64,000 nt of DNA from Dehalobacter sp. DCM (GTDB taxonomy: Bacteria; Bacillota; Desulfitobacteriia; Desulfitobacteriales; Syntrophobotulaceae): the NCBI RefSeq assembly GCF_024972775.1, contig NZ_CP092282.1:868001-932000 (forward strand), in the 5' to 3' direction. Position numbers and translations under genes: made by a program. Shown here piece after piece: positions 61,390-64,000 of this stretch; position 1 is the first letter of the stretch, and the number at the start of each line of letters is the position of its first letter. Under the pieces are notes generated by a model. The model was not told the DNA's origin, made no database searches, and worked only from the letters and a program-made list of their open reading frames with translations.

Positions 61390-61426
61390 ATCCCTAGATA
61401 ATAAAAATCTAGGGGTTTTATTTTTA
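61390..61426 (+). terminator. Terminator
   Basis: 10-bp stem ATCCCTAGAT / ATCTAGGGGT with T-rich tail. The preceding 61205-61389 holds an out-of-frame Cys-rich stretch (61284-61368) without a start codon. Confidence 0.75.
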
Positions 61427-61469
61427 ATAGTTCCCTTTTTCAACTGTAGCTTAACGACTACCCCCTTTA

Positions 61470-62192
61470 TTGAATTATCAAATAATAAATATATATTGGC
61501 TTCATGTTTGGGGAACAAACAGCAAATGGACTATTGTTGATGGGGATAAGGTTAAGCTTCATAATATCAATCGGGGACTCCTTTATACTGCTTCTGATGC
61601 AGGTTGGCTAACATCAACTGAATCATATAAAGCTCAAGTAGTAGCTAAATTCTTACAGGACGCAACTTTTATTTCAAAATGGTACGATTTAGCCGCTGAG
61701 ATTAAAGATACCCCTTTTGATGTTGTCCTTGCATTGGCAAATGAAAGAAATGTCCGAACTGCCCTAGCTCATCGGAACGCTCCAGTTTTACTTCATGCAA
61801 CAACAGGAGAAAACTGGTTAAGCCAGTTACATCGACATGTTGCCGGAGCAGATGATTGTATTGAATGTCGAACTAGTGAGGTAGCTAATTTACATATGGA
61901 ATGTTCTATAGGGACTGTTAAAACGACTGAAAAAGAGAATCAATCTAATGATGCCGCATTGCCTTTTCTATCAGCAACTAGTGGTCTAATGCTCGCAACT
62001 TTGCTACAGAAGCTTGAAGCAGGTCTTATAATGGAAGATTTTCATAATGATTGGCGGTTCGACTTTTTGTCCACTAAACGAATGGCGTCGGCTGGAAAAC
62101 GACGTTGCAGAGAAGGTTGCGCTATTTGGCAGCCTCTAGAAGTACGCCGATGTGCAAATAAAGGTAACCGCTGGCTTCACCTTGATAGATAA
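61470..62192 (+). pseudogene. ThiF/E1-like protein lacking its N-terminus
   Basis: The C-terminal 240 residues of a ThiF/UBA-type adenylyltransferase. WTIVDGDKVKLHNINRGLLYT is the second nucleotide contact of the fold. The N-terminal GxGxxG strand that should precede YWLHVWG is missing, because the upstream frame does not continue. CIECRTSE and RCREGCAIW provide four cysteines, likely a zinc site. No JAMM, E2 or ubiquitin-like partner is present. It is probably a remnant of a larger gene near the distal end of the transposon. Confidence 0.65.
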
Positions 62193-62395
62193 TGTGCTAG
62201 AAATATAATTCAGACGTGATTCGAAAGTCATATGATACATATATAAGCCCTATTTAGTAAATCTATTGTAAATCAATATACCTATTTTGCTAATAAGTAC
62301 TAATTTGTATAATAAATCCGCTCAATAATAAAGCTCATATTCTAATTTTATAAACATCAAAAAGTCATTTCTGGGTTGAAAAAATAATGAGAACC

Positions 62396-62644
62396 TTATA
62401 TTTTCAACAATGTCCAAACACAGGTAGACTTGTTAAATAAGAGTTCAAAATCTTTGAGAGCTCCTCTAAGATTACCTTGACATCGAAAAGTGATGTAAGA
62501 TACATCGGCTTGTTTATCTTCAATCTGGTACAAAACTTTTCTAATTTGTATTACCTCAAAACAGCCATCTTTAATCATTCTAAGTCGCATCGGCCTAGGC
62601 GTACCATTACTTGAAAAAACTGCAATTACTTCGATTGCTTTCAT
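62396..62644 (-). CDS. Hypothetical protein (82 aa)
   Basis: An 82-residue protein with an alternating strand pattern (EVIAVFSSNGTPRPMRLRM). Two cysteines, no clear motif. I use ATG 62644 (MKAIEVIAV); a GTG at 62665 gives seven more residues and has AGG nearby. I do not recognise a family. Flanking 62193-62395 shows no other gene. Confidence 0.5.
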   Translation of the reverse strand: MKAIEVIAVFSSNGTPRPMRLRMIKDGCFEVIQIRKVLYQIEDKQADVSYITFRCQGNLRGALKDFELLFNKSTCVWTLLKI

Positions 62645-62874
62645 AACGATTTGTATGAATATCACCTCGGACGAACGTATGTTTGCAATAGTGTGTACCT
62701 CAAAGCGAATTATTATGCTATTATTTAACGATATTCCTTAATTTAAGACTTAATTATCAAAATTAGAACGTAGAATTACCAACGCACTCCAAATACTACA
62801 TTTGGCAATAAGCATAGTCACTTTTGTGTAATTTATGTGTGATAATGAATAAAACAATTACCGAGGAGCTATTT

Positions 62875-63123
62875 ATGAAAAATAACAAGCAAAGGTATTT
62901 ATCAATAGCTGATATTGCTGGCAAATTTGATGTTTCGGAACAAACGGTTATTGAATGGATTAAAATTGGAAAAATCAAAGCAACATATTTTAATCAAGGG
63001 AAATGGGATATCTTGGAAAGTCAGTTCCGAACTACATCTGAACAGGATCATGAACGTAGATCAAATTTTAAAAAGTTATGGAATAAAAGAGATCGACTTC
63101 CGGAAGAGAACAGAGAACAATAA
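62875..63123 (+). CDS. Small HTH (excisionase/MerR-like) DNA-binding protein
   Basis: An 82-residue protein starting at ATG 62875 after CGAGGAGC. LSIADIAGKFDVSEQTVIEWIK is a helix-turn-helix of the excisionase/MerR N-terminal type. The rest is basic and helical. Such proteins act as directionality factors or regulators in mobile elements. It lies close to the presumed distal transposon end. Confidence 0.7.
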   Translation: MKNNKQRYLSIADIAGKFDVSEQTVIEWIKIGKIKATYFNQGKWDILESQFRTTSEQDHERRSNFKKLWNKRDRLPEENREQ

Positions 63124-63220
63124 GGAAGAGCACAAAACAACGTTAAAGACCATTTGCAAATTTAGATGTTCCCATTGACAATCCCTCAAAATTTGACCGT
63201 CTGATCCGATGGGTAGTCGC

Positions 63221-63328
63221 ATGAGTAAAATGCTTGATGCCAGAGAAGCTATTGTAGACATCTACTGCAAACAACTTTCAGCCAGTGGCAATGAAAAGGT
63301 AACTGTCGAAATCTCGTTAAATACGTAA
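63221..63328 (+). CDS. Possible small protein (35 aa)
   Basis: ATG 63221 opens a 35-residue frame (MSKMLDAREAIVDIYCKQLS...) with a protein-like composition but no good ribosome-binding site. It may be a fragment. The DNA from 63329 to 63736 has no gene; it contains the end-repeat copy and a terminator listed below. Confidence 0.3.
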   Translation: MSKMLDAREAIVDIYCKQLSASGNEKVTVEISLNT

Positions 63329-63477
63329 GTCGTAACGCCTTGGTTCCTATTCCTAAAGTCAATTCCATTGTGGAATTAAAATTGAGTATTACCAACACAT
63401 TGGGAGCCAATAATGTACAATCTTTACTTTCCTATAACCTATATTTTGTTATGGCGCATGGCTATAAGTAGCTGTTT

Positions 63478-63495
63478 AAAAGAACAAACTTTATT
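63478..63495. repeat. Inverted copy of the transposon end repeat (candidate distal end)
   Basis: AAAAGAACAAACTTTATT is an 18-bp perfect reverse complement of 26880-26897 at the glmS-proximal end. Three further AAAATAGTTT-type stretches lie at 63522, 63543 and 63557. This resembles the widely spaced sites of a Tn7 left end. Confidence 0.6.
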
Positions 63496-63590
63496 ATAAA
63501 ATTACACTTTTGGCGTGATAAAAAATAGTTTTATCGTTGCTTAAAATAGTTTAATAAAAATAGTTTTGTCAAAATATTATAAGAGATTTG

Positions 63591-63618
63591 ATAGCCCAGA
63601 GAATTGGGCTATTTTTTG
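63591..63618 (+). terminator. Terminator, possibly the displaced glmS terminator
   Basis: 8-bp stem ATAGCCCA / TGGGCTAT, then TTTTTT. No gene ends just upstream. If the transposon ends between 63495 and 63590, this would be the original terminator of glmS. Confidence 0.6.
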
Positions 63619-63736
63619 TAGATTTTGCTTTTTAAATTACAGCACTCTCCAAAAAAAATATGAAATTTGTCGGGGAAATTGCAGCTTATTGCAGTAAACA
63701 ACTTTTGTCATTAGTTAAGAAAAATCTGGTGGTTAT

Positions 63737-63841
63737 ATGGCTGACGAAATTAAAGTTGATAAATATACTCTTATCTACATCGTTTTGGCTTCATGTGAAG
63801 CCAAAACGGCTATAGAACAGTATCTACAAGGCAATCTGTAA
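63737..63841 (+). CDS. Possible small protein (34 aa)
   Basis: ATG 63737 after GGTGGTTAT opens a 34-residue frame (MADEIKVDKYTLIYIVL...) with one Cys. It is protein-like but short; no family recognised. Confidence 0.35.
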   Translation: MADEIKVDKYTLIYIVLASCEAKTAIEQYLQGNL

Positions 63842-63909
63842 TTATATATTATTGACATATGACCGAAATAATACTAAGATAAACTTAAAAATAAAAGGAC
63901 AATGAGTCA

Positions 63910-64000
63910 ATGAAAATTGCTGTAACAACCGATGGAAATACCCTAGAAGATTTGGTGGCCGAAGAATTTGAAAAGAGCGCTTTTTTGTTAATTGTAGAGA
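63910..64000 (+). CDS. NifX/NifB-type (dinitrogenase FeMo-cofactor) domain protein, partial
   Basis: The first 30 residues (MKIAVTTDGNTLEDLVAEEF...) match the start of small NifX/NifB C-terminal-like proteins, which bind Fe-S or FeMo-cofactor-type clusters. The frame runs off the window. ATG 63910 follows AAAAGGACAATGAGTCA. Confidence 0.75.
   Translation, partial: MKIAVTTDGNTLEDLVAEEFEKSAFLLIVE

Larger units (their letters stand above)
26838..63495. mobile_element. Tn7-like transposon inserted at attTn7 (distal limit provisional)
   Basis: The proximal end begins TGTCCAC, 15 nt after glmS, with ATTAA before it as the presumed 5-bp target duplication. Three TnsB-type repeats lie within 80 bp, followed by tnsC, tnsB, tnsA (-) and two tniQ genes (+). 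The distal limit given is the inverted copy of the end repeat at 63478-63495. I could not find a clear terminal ACA plus ATTAA beyond it, so the true end may be up to about 100 bp further or outside the window. Cargo would be 36-63.4 kb. Confidence 0.75.

Noticed and set aside
63361-63390. Target duplication ATTAA after TGTGGA as the distal end
   Set aside because: The bases before it lack the terminal ACA, and it lies inside the copy of the end repeat rather than outside it.

Overview
The window looks like the chromosome of an anaerobic, low-to-mid GC, monoderm Clostridia member, most likely near Desulfitobacterium, Dehalobacter or Desulfosporosinus. Pointers are an orphan corrinoid methyl carrier, HypB, a secretin-less Tad/Flp pilus operon, the CdaA-CdaR-GlmM-GlmS block with a glmS ribozyme, many TTG/GTG starts and abundant ferredoxin-type proteins. 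The genus is an inference from gene content; no rRNA gene is present.

Region 1 (1-8 kb): the 3' part of a PD-(D/E)XK-like gene, a cytosine-5 methyltransferase with a PmeII-like restriction enzyme, a tRNA-Thr(CGT) with an odd acceptor stem, two small ORFs, hypB, a corrinoid protein and an IS1634-family insertion sequence. The IS is bracketed by a 139-bp perfect direct repeat, which fits the very long target duplications known for that family.

Region 2 (8-18 kb): a consensus promoter, a c-di-GMP-I riboswitch and an intrinsic terminator lead into a Tad/Flp pilus operon (prepilin peptidase, Flp pilin, TadE, TadG-like, CpaB, TadZ, TadA, TadB, TadC, DUF192, a coiled-coil protein). The operon ends in a long palindromic repeat. 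Three small convergent genes follow, including a MazG-like protein.

Region 3 (19-27 kb): cdaA and cdaR (c-di-AMP synthesis), an FAD-dependent dehydrogenase, glmM, the glmS ribozyme and glmS.

Region 4 (26.8 to about 63.5 kb): a Tn7-like transposon sits 15 nt after the glmS stop codon, the classical attTn7 position. It has three TnsB-type repeats at the glmS-proximal end, tnsA-tnsB-tnsC on the minus strand and two tandem TniQ/TnsD genes on the plus strand; no tnsE or CRISPR-Cas was seen. An 18-bp inverted copy of the end repeat at 63,478 marks a probable distal end, so the element would be about 36.7 kb. The cargo is a metalloid/redox island. It holds four ArsR regulators, three CxC-motif permeases, a split permease, ACR3, a CX5R arsenate reductase, small thioredoxins, CcdA, SigZ and DUF2703. 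It also holds a 10-kb run of genes with no described counterpart that I know: a dihydrolipoamide-dehydrogenase-like flavoprotein, a free-standing HdrA N-terminal-like domain, a ferredoxin, a DGC-GcvH fusion, two further DGC proteins, three free-standing lipoyl-domain proteins sharing an extra cysteine, a lipoate-protein ligase, a Cys-rich protein, a radical SAM/SPASM enzyme, an MFS exporter and an AhpD-like protein. The lipoate carriers, their ligase and their reductase form a self-contained dithiol system beside arsenic-type regulators. This is the best candidate for an undescribed system. The distal part carries a MarR regulator with its operator, another permease, a CCCC mini-protein, a cysteine desulfurase-like enzyme, an Fe-S protein, a ThiF-like remnant and an HTH gene. 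The window ends inside a NifX/NifB-like gene.
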